Positions 27,544 to 36,125 of a stretch of DNA of 64,000 bases are shown here, piece after piece. Position 1 is the first letter of the stretch; every line of letters begins with the position of its first letter. The translations under genes and the position numbers were made by a program. Where the stretch lies: the NCBI RefSeq assembly GCF_963691685.1, contig NZ_OY829290.1, positions 372,001-436,000 of the forward strand. Reading direction: 5' to 3'. Source of the DNA: Thalassovita sp. (GTDB taxonomy: Bacteria; Pseudomonadota; Alphaproteobacteria; Rhodobacterales; Rhodobacteraceae). Below the pieces are notes generated by a model. The model made no database searches. It saw nothing but the letters and a program-made list of their open reading frames with translations, and was not told where the DNA came from.

Positions 27544-27773
27544 GCCCGGCCCTCCAAAGCGTCCGGTGACCTGTGGTATTCACGCCATGTTGCCACCGGA
27601 ATCCCCGGGGATTGGTGGCTTGATCCTTGCGCCGCGATACTTTGGCCCTAAGCTTTTCCTCAATTGAAGCTTTGGGCGGCGGCCGTATTTCTGCGTCGAC
27701 TGAAATTTGGTAGAACTGTTTGGGTGACGCAACCGGGTGCCGGGGCCTGTGATGGCCGGGGATTTGAAGAACC

Positions 27774-28274
27774 ATGTCTGATTTTGTTTTGCATGCCCTG
27801 ACCGTCGGTGGCGGCATTCTGGCGCTTTGTCCCCTGCCGGGGCAGGGGGGCGACTATGCCGCGGATCTGGAACATCTGAAGGAATGGAAACCCTCGCTGC
27901 TGATCTCACTCACCACGGATGTGGAGTTTGTGGCCGCGAAAGTGACCAGCCTTGGCGCCGACATGCAGGATGCGGGCTGTCGCTGCGTGCATTTGCCGAT
28001 TGAGGATTTCGGCCTGCCGGATGGTGAGTTCATGGAGAAATGGCCCGAGGTCAGCAAAGCAGCCCTTGCTGCGCTGAGTGGTGGCGGCCGCGTTCTGGTC
28101 CATTGTAAAGGCGGCTGCGGACGGTCGGGTATGGTGGTGATGCGGCTGATGGTGGCGGCCGGTGAGAAACCGGATACCGCATTGGAACGGCTGCGTCACA
28201 CGCGCCCCTGCGCCATTGAAACCGACGATCAGATGGTTTGGGCGCGCACCGGCCGGGTACCAAAGAAGGCCTGA
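27774..28274 (+). CDS. Protein-tyrosine/dual-specificity phosphatase family protein
   Basis: This 166-residue protein carries the Cys-based phosphatase loop HCKGGCGRSG (HCx5R, about 110-119), preceded by GRVLV and followed by a helix rich in Met. The upstream general-acid region VHLPIEDFGLPDG (about 68-80) provides a candidate Asp. It resembles the CDKN3-like bacterial phosphatases. No kinase is adjacent. No signal peptide. The RBS is weak (GGGGATTTGAAGAACC). Confidence 0.85.
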   Translation: MSDFVLHALTVGGGILALCPLPGQGGDYAADLEHLKEWKPSLLISLTTDVEFVAAKVTSLGADMQDAGCRCVHLPIEDFGLPDGEFMEKWPEVSKAALAALSGGGRVLVHCKGGCGRSGMVVMRLMVAAGEKPDTALERLRHTRPCAIETDDQMVWARTGRVPKKA

Positions 28275-28302
28275 GGCGCAGGCGCCCTAGCCACAGAAAC
28301 GC

Positions 28303-29364
28303 TTAGCGTTTCTTGCCCTTGCGTTTGCCCTTCATCCGATATTGCGCCTCCAGCGTGGCCTTGTGCTGCCGGGTGATTTCCTTGGCGCGGCGCCGGGTCT
28401 GGCCCATCGTTTCCGAATTCAGCTGATCCTCAGCCGTCAATTTGCGCCAGCGGTCCAGCCGGGCCTCGGAAATCTCACCGGCGTCGACAGCGGCCAGAAC
28501 CGCGCAGCCCGGTTCCGAGACATGGGCGCAATTGCGGAATTTGCAGGTCGCCGCCAGTTCGGTGATGTCATCGAACAATTCGGCAATGCCACCGGCCACA
28601 TCGTGCAGACCCAATTCGCGCATGCCCGGCATATCGATGACCATGCCGCCGGCATTGGCAAAATGCAGTGACCGGGATGTGGTGGTGTGCCGACCCTTGG
28701 CATCGGTTTCGCGAATGCCAGCGGTGGCTTGTGCCGCTTCTGTCAAGGAATTGATCAGGGTCGATTTCCCCACCCCGGAGGAGCCCACAAAGGCCACCGT
28801 TTGCCCCGTCCCGCACCAGCGTTCCAATGTGGCAACGCCATCGGCGACCGTAGCGTTGATGCACAGGACATCGGCGAATTTGGGCGAAATTGCCTGCGCC
28901 TCAGCCAGATAACGCGCGGCCTCATCGGTCAGGTCAGATTTGGTCAGCACCAGAACCGGTGTCACATCAGCATCCAGCGCCAGCACCAGATACCGTTCGA
29001 TACGTGCGGGATTGAAATCCTCATTGCAGGAGGTGGTGATGAACAGCGTGTCCAGATTGGCCACCAGCAGCTGTGACTTGGCCTCCACTCCCGCAGCGCG
29101 CCGGCTGAGTTTGGAGTTACGGTCCAGCACCCGGCGGATCATGTGGCTTTCGGGTTCGATCAACAGCCAATCGCCCACGGCCAGATCCGCCGCGCTGATG
29201 TCATTTGGGAAAATCAACCGGGTCAGACCCTCGGCGCCAAGGCCGCGGGCCAGGCTGCGCTGCACCGTTGCGGCGCGCACTGGCACCAGATCCGAATCAT
29301 CTGCGGTCAGCTGATCGGCGAAAAACGGGCTCCATCCCAGATCTTCAAGGCTATGGATGCTCAC
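28303..29364 (-). CDS. rsgA: Ribosome small subunit-dependent GTPase A (RsgA/YjeQ)
   Basis: This 353-residue circularly permuted GTPase assists late 30S maturation. Motif order is permuted as expected: G4 LTKSDL (about 139), then G1 GSSGVGKSTLINSL (about 195), G2/G3 KGRHTTTSRS and DMPGMRELGL (about 248). The C-terminal zinc site is CKFRNCAHVSEPGC. It ends with a very basic KGKRKGKKR tail. The N-terminal OB-fold is present (VGDWLLIEPESHMIRRVLDRNSKLSRRA, in part). Confidence 0.96.
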   Translation of the reverse strand: MSIHSLEDLGWSPFFADQLTADDSDLVPVRAATVQRSLARGLGAEGLTRLIFPNDISAADLAVGDWLLIEPESHMIRRVLDRNSKLSRRAAGVEAKSQLLVANLDTLFITTSCNEDFNPARIERYLVLALDADVTPVLVLTKSDLTDEAARYLAEAQAISPKFADVLCINATVADGVATLERWCGTGQTVAFVGSSGVGKSTLINSLTEAAQATAGIRETDAKGRHTTTSRSLHFANAGGMVIDMPGMRELGLHDVAGGIAELFDDITELAATCKFRNCAHVSEPGCAVLAAVDAGEISEARLDRWRKLTAEDQLNSETMGQTRRRAKEITRQHKATLEAQYRMKGKRKGKKR

Positions 29365-29490
29365 AGGGTGGCCTCATCCTTCAGGGGCGTTTCTACTGGC
29401 CTGCAGCATGCGGGTTTTCGGCGCAAGGGCAAGCAATAGCGGCAGGATCTGATGGATCCATCGCAGGTGCCGCAAGAAAGGGGTGGGTAG

Positions 29491-29588
29491 GTGAGAGGCT
29501 GGACAACGACCCAAGCGGGGCTCGTTACGGCTGCTTCCTTCCGGATCTGACCGGGTTGGCGAGGCGCTCGCCCGCGCCAACCTCTCAA
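29491..29588 (-). ncRNA. ffs: Signal recognition particle 4.5S RNA
   Basis: On the minus strand the conserved SRP core CCGGAAGGAAGCAGCC is present (about 29529-29544), with the flanking GGTCAGAT. The ends pair as GAGAGGTTGG with CCAGCCTCTC (29577-29586 with 29493-29502), closing the long hairpin of about 95 nt. It lies alone between rsgA and the nucleotidase gene. Exact ends are estimated from the terminal helix. Confidence 0.92.
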
Positions 29589-29645
29589 CGGGTGATATAG
29601 GCGACGGCGCTGGGCAGCGCAAGAGGCGGCGACAGGTGACGGCGG

Positions 29646-31604
29646 TTACAGATGCAGCCGCAGGGCAAACTGACCCTGCGGGGCAACGGGCACCACCTCG
29701 GGGCGCAGATGGCTGATGTCTTCCAGATAGGGCAGGGCGCCCACAACGGTGGGCACCCGCACGGTGGTGCCGGTGATCGGCAGGATGCGCCAGGTGTTCT
29801 CAGGCTCCGGCAGCGCCGCGTTGCGGTTCAGCGCAGTTAGATGCCGTTTCAGCACCTCACGCATCGGCAGGGTCGGCGGCATTACAAAGCGTGATGCGGA
29901 CAGGCCCGGAATGCCGCCAGCGCCGCCAAGGCGGAAACTGTTGCCAGCGACGATCAGCTCCTGGTCATCAAGGATTTCCTGCCCCTGCCAGTGCAACTGG
30001 CGCAGCCGTCCCGGACCAATGGGCGCGCTGAATGTCAGCCACTGGTCAGCGGCATAGGCGCTGGGTGGCGCAGAGGGCACCGTCAGATCATAGGCGTAGC
30101 TGAGGCCAATCAGGTGGTCGAACAGATAGCCAGGCAGGCTGGAATCCAGTAAAGGCTGATCCGGGAGCCCCGGCTGGATCTGCATGAAATTGCGCCCGTT
30201 TTCCTCCAGCCAGACCTTCAGCTCCCGCCCGGTGATCCGGGACAGGCAAAACAGGTCATTATAGGGGTAGAGCCCATCCAGATGGCGTTGCTCCAGCTGG
30301 CCGGCGGGCACGTTCAGGTATTGCCCCAACCCGGTTGGACCGCCGGTGCGGAAGGAGGTCGCGGCAGAGATAAGCGGCAGGGCAGCCTCGGGGCGCCCCT
30401 GCAACAGCTCTTGCGCCATGTCGATTTGCGCGCGGGCCAGCAACTGCACACTGCGGTCATTGGTGAACCGTGCGAAATGGGAATGCAGCGGCTGATCAAT
30501 GCGGGCAAGCGGCGTGCAGGCATGTTGCCGCGCCGCCTTGTGATAGGGTGCCAACAGCGGGGTCAGTTCAACGGGCGGATCCTCGGCTGGCAGCAGTTGC
30601 GATGTGCTGGCAGCCAGATGCCAGCGGTTTTGTTCATAACGCAGCTTCAGATCGATCTGACCCAAATGGCTGCCAAAGGATCCCGCCATTGTGGCCGGGC
30701 ATCCGGCCAACCGGCCGCGCCGACTGTCGATTTTCAACCGCGCAGCGCTTTGGCTGAGGCCGGAAAGATCGTCAAAATCCTCCGCCGGGAAGAGCCGGTG
30801 CTGATGACCGCACAGGACTACATCCACCGTCTCCAGCGCTGCAATCTCCAAGGCGCTGTGATCCGGCGGGGCCCCGGTGCCCGGTGCCGCTATTCCGGTG
30901 TGGGCCAGTACGATGACAATCGCTGCGCCGCGCTGGCGCAGGGCCTCTGATCGTGCGCGCGCGGCGGCGATGATGGGGGAAAACTCCAGCACGTGCTGGT
31001 GGTTCGGCAACTCCCACAGCGGCGTCTGCGCGGGCACCAGCCCGATCACCCCGATGCGAAGGGTCCGGGGGATCCCATCGCTGCAGATGATCGGTCGCTC
31101 CAGCAGCAGATCCTGCGGCAACTCATTGAGCAGCGCGGCCTCCTCCTCGGCACGCAGCAGGTTGCTGAGGACCAGCGGAAACTTGGCCTCATGAAGCACG
31201 CCTTTCAGCGGACCCAGACCAATGCCGAACTCATGATTGCCCAAGGTCGCGCCGTCATAGCCGATGCGGTTCATCAACCCGACGATCGGGGTGTCCCCCA
31301 GCAGCCGTTTGTGCGGCGGCACCCGGGTGAGTGCTTCGGGCGCGCTGATCAAGTTGCCTTGCAGGAAATCCCCGGTGTCGAACAGCAGGCTTTGTTCAAC
31401 CTCAGAGCGTTGTCGCCGGATCAGCCCCGTCAGATGCGCTAGGCCACAATTTGCGCCGGTCTTATCCTGGCTGTAGTCATAGGAATGAAGCTGCCCGTGC
31501 AGGTCCGTGGTGTGCAAAATGCGCAGCTCACCGGTCGGCGCCTCTGCGACCGTGAGCAACTTTTCAGGCTTGGGTATTGGTGCGGTTACAAATGTATTAG
31601 ACAC
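29646..31604 (-). CDS. 2',3'-cyclic-nucleotide 2'-phosphodiesterase/3'-nucleotidase-like (CpdB/5'-nucleotidase family)
   Basis: This 652-residue protein has an N-terminal metallophosphatase domain with all metal-site blocks: ILHTTDLHGQL (about 28), LLFDTGDFLQG (about 74), GNHEFGIG (about 122), VIVLAHTGI and GHQHRLFP. The C-terminal 5'-nucleotidase substrate domain includes FRTGGPTGLG, GLYPYNDLF and the later YAYDLTV region. It starts at GTG with GCAGGAG upstream. CpdB-type enzymes are normally periplasmic, yet no signal peptide is visible, so this one may be cytoplasmic or use a non-classical route. Confidence 0.85.
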   Translation of the reverse strand: MSNTFVTAPIPKPEKLLTVAEAPTGELRILHTTDLHGQLHSYDYSQDKTGANCGLAHLTGLIRRQRSEVEQSLLFDTGDFLQGNLISAPEALTRVPPHKRLLGDTPIVGLMNRIGYDGATLGNHEFGIGLGPLKGVLHEAKFPLVLSNLLRAEEEAALLNELPQDLLLERPIICSDGIPRTLRIGVIGLVPAQTPLWELPNHQHVLEFSPIIAAARARSEALRQRGAAIVIVLAHTGIAAPGTGAPPDHSALEIAALETVDVVLCGHQHRLFPAEDFDDLSGLSQSAARLKIDSRRGRLAGCPATMAGSFGSHLGQIDLKLRYEQNRWHLAASTSQLLPAEDPPVELTPLLAPYHKAARQHACTPLARIDQPLHSHFARFTNDRSVQLLARAQIDMAQELLQGRPEAALPLISAATSFRTGGPTGLGQYLNVPAGQLEQRHLDGLYPYNDLFCLSRITGRELKVWLEENGRNFMQIQPGLPDQPLLDSSLPGYLFDHLIGLSYAYDLTVPSAPPSAYAADQWLTFSAPIGPGRLRQLHWQGQEILDDQELIVAGNSFRLGGAGGIPGLSASRFVMPPTLPMREVLKRHLTALNRNAALPEPENTWRILPITGTTVRVPTVVGALPYLEDISHLRPEVVPVAPQGQFALRLHL

Positions 31605-31873
31605 TCAAACACTCCTGCACAACTACCATGGGTAGATTTCACCACCCTTGGTGTCAAGGAGATGGCAGTCTCAAACTTAGGTTGGAAAATCTGGATTGAC
31701 AGGCTAGTTTCGCGCCTGTCTGGCGCGGGGCCCAGGCTGCGGTTCGCAGGGTCGGCCTGGCATAGAAAAATTGCCCTTTTGCACCGGTCCCTTAGCGCCT
31801 AATCTGCGCGCAAACCCAAGGGCACATATGCCGCCGGCAAGATGCGGGTATTTGGGATGTGGGAAGGGCAGTG

Positions 31874-32833
31874 ATGAAAAACGCAGAGAGCGTCACATTT
31901 GGTGGCTCAGGCCTAAACCGAGCGGCAGAGCTGCGTGCGGATGTATCGGGTTTGCTGGCAGACCCGCGCAGCACTATTGTGGCGCTCTGGCGCGGCAAAC
32001 CTCTGATCGCGGAACCTGACACGCTGGCACAGCTGGTGCGCCTGCCGCTGGATCACCCTGTGCTGGAACTGGCCAAGGGCGCGCCGATCTTCCTTGGCAT
32101 CGAAGACACCGGTCCGGTTTTTGCGCAGGATATTTCTGCCTGGCATCCCGAGGCGCTCGATGATGCGACGCTGAATGCCTTCACAGACCCATCGCGCCAG
32201 CAGCATCCTTTGCTGCCTGAGGCGCAGTTTGTCGAACTGCGGATGGTGATGAATGCGCTGAGCCCGCGTGACGCCGAACTGGTGGCCACCGCCCGGGCGC
32301 TGTTCAACTGGCACCGCAGCCATCGGTTCTGTGCCCAATGTGGTCAGCCCAGCGACTTGGCGATGGCCGGCTGGCAGCGCAATTGCGGTAAATGCGGTGC
32401 CTCACACTTCCCGCGCACCGATCCGGTTGTGATCATGCTGATCACCCGGGGCAATCAGGTTCTGATGGGGCGCTCCCCCGGCTGGCCTGAGGGCATGTAT
32501 TCCCTGCTGGCCGGCTTTGTGGAACCGGGTGAAACTATTGAGGCAGCCGTGCGCCGCGAGGTTTGGGAGGAGGCGGGCATCACCGTCGGCGCGGTTGACT
32601 ATCTGGCCAGCCAACCCTGGGCCTTTCCGAATTCGTTGATGTTTGGCTGCGCCGGGCAGGCGCTCAGCGATGAGATCACCATTGATCCCAATGAGATCGA
32701 AGATGCCCGTTGGTTCAGCAGAGAGGAGATCATGCAGGCATTTGCCGGGCGTCATCCGATGCTGAAACCGGCGCGGAAAGGTGCAATTGCACATTTCCTG
32801 TTGCGCAACTGGCTTGCGGATCGCATGGAATAG
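31874..32833 (+). CDS. nudC: NAD(+) diphosphatase / NADH pyrophosphatase NudC
   Basis: This 319-residue Nudix enzyme cleaves NADH to NMNH and AMP and can remove NAD caps from RNA. A zinc ribbon is visible (CAQCGQPSD ... CGKCGASHFP, about 150-180). The Nudix box GFVEPGETIEAAVRREVWEEAGI is intact (about 214-236), and the NudC-specific SQPWAFPNS element follows. ATG 31874 has GGAAGGGCAG upstream. The upstream 270 bp, shared with the divergent nucleotidase, contains no other gene that I can support. Confidence 0.95.
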   Translation: MKNAESVTFGGSGLNRAAELRADVSGLLADPRSTIVALWRGKPLIAEPDTLAQLVRLPLDHPVLELAKGAPIFLGIEDTGPVFAQDISAWHPEALDDATLNAFTDPSRQQHPLLPEAQFVELRMVMNALSPRDAELVATARALFNWHRSHRFCAQCGQPSDLAMAGWQRNCGKCGASHFPRTDPVVIMLITRGNQVLMGRSPGWPEGMYSLLAGFVEPGETIEAAVRREVWEEAGITVGAVDYLASQPWAFPNSLMFGCAGQALSDEITIDPNEIEDARWFSREEIMQAFAGRHPMLKPARKGAIAHFLLRNWLADRME

Positions 32834-32888
32834 CGCCAAATTGTTCCCAACGTTTGATCCGATCAATCGACTAACTACAGGCCAGTAT

Positions 32889-33356
32889 ATGAATTTCTCC
32901 GCCAAAGAAGATGTCGACGTCTCCATCGACCACGTCTTTGCTATGATGACTGACTTTTCCAGCTTCGAAACAGCCGCATTGCGCCGCGGTGTCGAAGTGC
33001 AACGCCAGGACATGTTGAGCGTGCCCGGCGTCGGGATGGAATGGGATCTGAAGTTTCACTACCGCGGCAAGCTGCGCGAAGTGGCGTTACGCCTGGTGGA
33101 GTTTGATCCGCCCAATGCGATCCGTTTCCGCGGCGATGGTCAGGGCATGGCGGGCAAGATCGACGTTGATCTGGTGGCCATGTCGCCTGAGCGGACCCGT
33201 ATTTCCATCGATGTGGAGCTGGAGGCGAACAATCTGGCGGCGCGTCTGGTACTGCAATCGCTGAAGCTGGCGCGCACCAAGATGAACAAGGCGTTCCACA
33301 CCCGGGTCGCTGCTTATGCGACCCAACTGGAAGATCGGTTTCGCCAGATCTCCTGA
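32889..33356 (+). CDS. SRPBCC family protein
   Basis: This 155-residue protein looks like a START/Bet v1-like (SRPBCC) domain: MNFSAKEDVDVSIDHVFAMMTDFSSFETAA at the start, alternating beta strands, and a long C-terminal helix (VLQSLKLARTKMNKAFHTRVAAYATQLEDRF). Such proteins bind hydrophobic ligands; function here is unknown. It starts 55 bp after nudC and may be co-transcribed. The ribosome site is weak (ACAGGCCAGTAT). Confidence 0.78.
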   Translation: MNFSAKEDVDVSIDHVFAMMTDFSSFETAALRRGVEVQRQDMLSVPGVGMEWDLKFHYRGKLREVALRLVEFDPPNAIRFRGDGQGMAGKIDVDLVAMSPERTRISIDVELEANNLAARLVLQSLKLARTKMNKAFHTRVAAYATQLEDRFRQIS

Positions 33357-33385
33357 CCCGGCGCTGATCTAACCCTTAGCCGGTT

Positions 33386-34153
33386 TCAGCGGGATTGTTC
33401 GTGCTGAAACCGCTGTTGGGCAACCCGTTCATTGCGTTCGCTTTTGTTCAGGTCCTGCAGGGTGGTGCGGACATAATCCAAATGCGCCTCAACCGCGCCG
33501 CGGGCCGCTTCGGCGTCACGCGCCTGCAACGCCGTGTTGATCGCCCGGTGCTGGATCAACAGCGTGTCCCGGGTGGTGCGCTGTTTGAACATCATCTTGC
33601 GGTTATAAAACACACCTTCGCGCAGCAGCTGATACATCGACCGCATCATATGCAGCATGATCACGTTGTGGCTGGCTTCAATGATCGACAGGTGAAAATC
33701 AGCGTCCAGCTGCGCCTCATCATCCGGATTGCGCTTGGAATGGGCCGCTTCCATCTTGTCATAGACGGTCTGGATCACCTTCAGATCCGTGTCTGAGGCC
33801 AATCGCGCCGCCCGTTCTGCCGCCAGACCTTCCATGTCACGACGGAAGGAGATGTAATCAAACACCGCCTCTTCGTGATTGGCGAAGAGTTTGACCAAAG
33901 CGTCTGAGAAGGCAGAGCCCAGCACATCAGCAACGTAAATCCCTGAACCTGCCTTGGAGCTGAGCAAGCCCTTTTCCTGCAGTTCCGAGATTGCCTCGCG
34001 CAGGGACGGGCGCGACACGCCCAGCCGCTCTGCCAGTTCCCGCTCGGCCGGCAGCCGTTCGCCCGGGCGCAAAATCCCACGCAAAATCAACAACTCAATC
34101 TGTCGCGTCACCGCTGTGGAGAGTTTTTCGGGCTGAACTTTCTGAAATGGCAT
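33386..34153 (-). CDS. FadR/PdhR-type GntR family transcriptional regulator
   Basis: This 255-residue repressor-type protein has an N-terminal winged HTH (LLILRGILRPGERLPAERELAERLGVSRPSLREAISELQEKGLL) and a C-terminal FCD domain. The FCD domain has the metal/ligand residues DADFHLSIIEASHN and IQHRAINTAL...VEAHLDYV. FCD regulators respond to carboxylic acids such as lactate, pyruvate or glycolate. A candidate operator (GGTCA-N7-TGACC) lies 20 bp upstream of the start, so it is probably autoregulated. No obvious target operon is adjacent. Confidence 0.9.
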   Translation of the reverse strand: MPFQKVQPEKLSTAVTRQIELLILRGILRPGERLPAERELAERLGVSRPSLREAISELQEKGLLSSKAGSGIYVADVLGSAFSDALVKLFANHEEAVFDYISFRRDMEGLAAERAARLASDTDLKVIQTVYDKMEAAHSKRNPDDEAQLDADFHLSIIEASHNVIMLHMMRSMYQLLREGVFYNRKMMFKQRTTRDTLLIQHRAINTALQARDAEAARGAVEAHLDYVRTTLQDLNKSERNERVAQQRFQHEQSR

Positions 34154-34172
34154 CGGGCACCTTTATGCAATT

Positions 34173-34189
34173 GGTCAATTTATATGACC
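34173..34189. promoter_or_regulatory. Candidate GntR/FadR-type operator
   Basis: GGTCA (34173-34177), seven AT-only bases, TGACC (34185-34189): a perfect dyad immediately upstream of the FadR-type regulator. FCD-type regulators favour short dyads with an AT centre. Assigned by position and symmetry only. Confidence 0.5.
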
Positions 34190-34241
34190 GGCATAATCCT
34201 CTGGCAAGGTGGCTCAGGCGGAACTGGTCAGGCCTGGTTCT

Positions 34242-34730
34242 TTAGACAGGGCGCCGGCGTTGCGTCCGGCTGCGCCACCAGACCAGCGCGGCCAGCAGGC
34301 AAATCGCGATTTCCACCTTAAACGTCCAATGGCTGAGAAAGGATTTGATCCAGTGATCTTGGGTTGGCTGCACCTCAACCAGGGTGATCGGCGCGCCGGC
34401 AACAGGCCAGCCCCAGTGGATTGCACCCGCAATGCTGTCCAGCAACATATGGATCAGCGCCCCGGTGGCCAGCATCGCCAGGATAATGCCAAGCCGCGGG
34501 GCGAAACGGCGCAACAGCATGCCCAGCAGCCAAAGCTTCATCCACAAGATGGGCCGGTGAGTCAGATAGGCGTGATGATGCTGGGCGCGGTCGTCGACCA
34601 GATAGAACCACAGCATGTCGACATCCGGCAGCACACTGCCAACCAGCGCAGCACCGAAGGCCATCGGGGGCAGGTGGCGCTGAAACGGTTTCAGCGCCAG
34701 ATAGGCCGCGGGCAGATGCCCGATGAACAT
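34242..34730 (-). CDS. Membrane-bound metal-dependent hydrolase-like protein (YdjM/DUF457 type)
   Basis: This 162-residue membrane protein has three to four hydrophobic segments. It carries the conserved histidines of the family: GHLPAAYL near the start, SVLPDVDMLWF, QHHHAYLTHRP (about 53-63), ALIHMLLDSIAG and GAIHWGWP. YdjM-type proteins are annotated as inner-membrane metal-dependent hydrolases, with unproven activity. Its ATG overlaps the cobO stop by one base (TGATG), so it is translationally coupled to cobO. Confidence 0.78.
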   Translation of the reverse strand: MFIGHLPAAYLALKPFQRHLPPMAFGAALVGSVLPDVDMLWFYLVDDRAQHHHAYLTHRPILWMKLWLLGMLLRRFAPRLGIILAMLATGALIHMLLDSIAGAIHWGWPVAGAPITLVEVQPTQDHWIKSFLSHWTFKVEIAICLLAALVWWRSRTQRRRPV

Positions 34731-35338
34731 CAGTATTCGACGCCGATCTGTGCCTTGATGCCTGACCTGAAGGGGTGTTTGACCAGTTCCATTTCGGTGA
34801 CCAGATCGGCGATCTCAATCAGCTCGTCTTTGGCGTTGCGACCGGTCAGCACCACATGGGTCATATGCGGTTTTTCCTCGGTCAGGAAAGTCACCACCTC
34901 ATTGACGTCGATGTAGTCATAGCGCAGCGCGATGTTGATCTCATCCAGCAGCACCATCTTGTGGCTTTCGTCGCGGATCAGCTCTTTGGCCTTCTCCCAG
35001 GCGGCCTGCGCCATTTCAATATCGCGGTCGCGGTCCTGGGTTTCCCAGGTGAAGCCTTCGCCCATGGTGTGGAACGAACAGGTGTCGGAAAACTTGCCCA
35101 AAATCAGGTCACGTTCGCCGGTGCTCATCCCGCCTTTGATGAACTGCACCACGGCGCATTTCATATCATGGGCGATGCAACGGAAGATCATCCCAAACGC
35201 GGCCGAGCTTTTGCCTTTGCCTTTGCCGGTGTTGATCATCACCAGACCTTTTTCATCGGTCTTGGTCGCCATGATCTTATCGCGCGCGGCCTTTTTCTTG
35301 GCCATTTTCATTGCGTGACGGTCGCTGTCGGCAGTCAT
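34730..35338 (-). CDS. cobO: Cob(I)yrinic acid a,c-diamide adenosyltransferase
   Basis: This 202-residue enzyme of the CobO/BtuR family transfers adenosyl from ATP to cob(I)yrinic diamide or cobalamin. It has a P-loop NTGKGKGKSSAAFGM (about 36-50) and the conserved block VQFIKGGMSTGERDL. The acidic motif MVLLDEINIALRYDYID (about 120) and VVLTGRNAKDELIEIADLVTEM complete the family pattern. The N-terminal 30 residues are basic. It stands apart from the other cob genes and is coupled to the downstream membrane hydrolase gene. Confidence 0.95.
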   Translation of the reverse strand: MTADSDRHAMKMAKKKAARDKIMATKTDEKGLVMINTGKGKGKSSAAFGMIFRCIAHDMKCAVVQFIKGGMSTGERDLILGKFSDTCSFHTMGEGFTWETQDRDRDIEMAQAAWEKAKELIRDESHKMVLLDEINIALRYDYIDVNEVVTFLTEEKPHMTHVVLTGRNAKDELIEIADLVTEMELVKHPFRSGIKAQIGVEY

Positions 35339-35564
35339 CTGCGGCTCTCCTGTCGGATGTCATGTTCCTGTTCTGGAGGTCGACTGTAGGGGCCTTTGCG
35401 CCATAGGCGCAAGGGTAATTGGCGGCTGCGTTTGGGCCAGATCCCCTCACGGAAGCGTGATGATGTTGTGACCGCAATGCATTGAACCATTCTCGGCAGC
35501 GCCCCGTAGCCAATGCAGGTTCAGGGCGACGGATCCTGCACCACAAGTTCAGGAGGAAGACCAA

Positions 35565-36083
35565 ATGAAATCGTTGAAAACCATCACCCTAGCCGCCGCA
35601 TTTGTCGGCGCTAGCCAGTCCGCCGTTGCAATGAATGGCACCGTTGTGGATATCGCCGTGGGCTCGCCCGACCACACCACCCTGGTTGCCGCGGTACAGG
35701 CTGCCGGTCTGGTGGAAACTCTGCAGGGCGATGGCCCCTTCACCGTCTTTGCGCCGGTCAACGCTGCATTTACCGCGCTACCAGACGGCACGGTGGACAC
35801 ATTGCTGCAGCCCGAAAACAAGGGCCTGTTGACCAAGGTTCTGACTGCGCATGTGGTGGCCGGTGACATCTCCAGTGCTGATCTTGTGCGCAAGATCAAA
35901 CACTCCAAAGATGGTTTCTTCCATTTCAACACGGTGTCCGGCGATGCGCTGTCGGCGCAGCTGAAGGGCAGCCATGTCTACATCTACGATGAAAGCGGCA
36001 ACGCCAGTCTGGTGACGGTGGCTGACCTCGGCTCCTCCAACGGTAAGGTGCACGTGGTGAACAAGGTCTTGCTGCCGAAGTGA
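35565..36083 (+). CDS. Secreted fasciclin domain protein
   Basis: This 172-residue precursor has a signal peptide (MKSLKTITLAAAFVGASQSAVA) and a single FAS1 domain: HTTLVAAVQAAGLVETLQGDGPFTVFAPVNAAFTALP (H1 box, given in part), KVLTAHVVAGDI, and VHVVNKVLLPK (H2 region). FAS1 proteins mediate adhesion or stabilise membrane redox proteins. CAGGAGGAAG gives a strong ribosome site. It converges on the ten-helix protein gene. Confidence 0.93.
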   Translation: MKSLKTITLAAAFVGASQSAVAMNGTVVDIAVGSPDHTTLVAAVQAAGLVETLQGDGPFTVFAPVNAAFTALPDGTVDTLLQPENKGLLTKVLTAHVVAGDISSADLVRKIKHSKDGFFHFNTVSGDALSAQLKGSHVYIYDESGNASLVTVADLGSSNGKVHVVNKVLLPK

Positions 36084-36093
36084 TTTGGTAGCG

Positions 36094-36118
36094 GGTCAGG
36101 GGCGTTGTGCCCCTGACC
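36094..36118. terminator. Convergent-gene hairpin, weak U tract
   Basis: GGTCAGGGGC and GCCCCTGACC form a perfect 10-bp stem around GTTGT between the convergent fasciclin and membrane-protein genes. No long T run follows on either strand, so terminator function is inferred from position. Confidence 0.6.
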
Positions 36119-36125
36119 TATTGGT

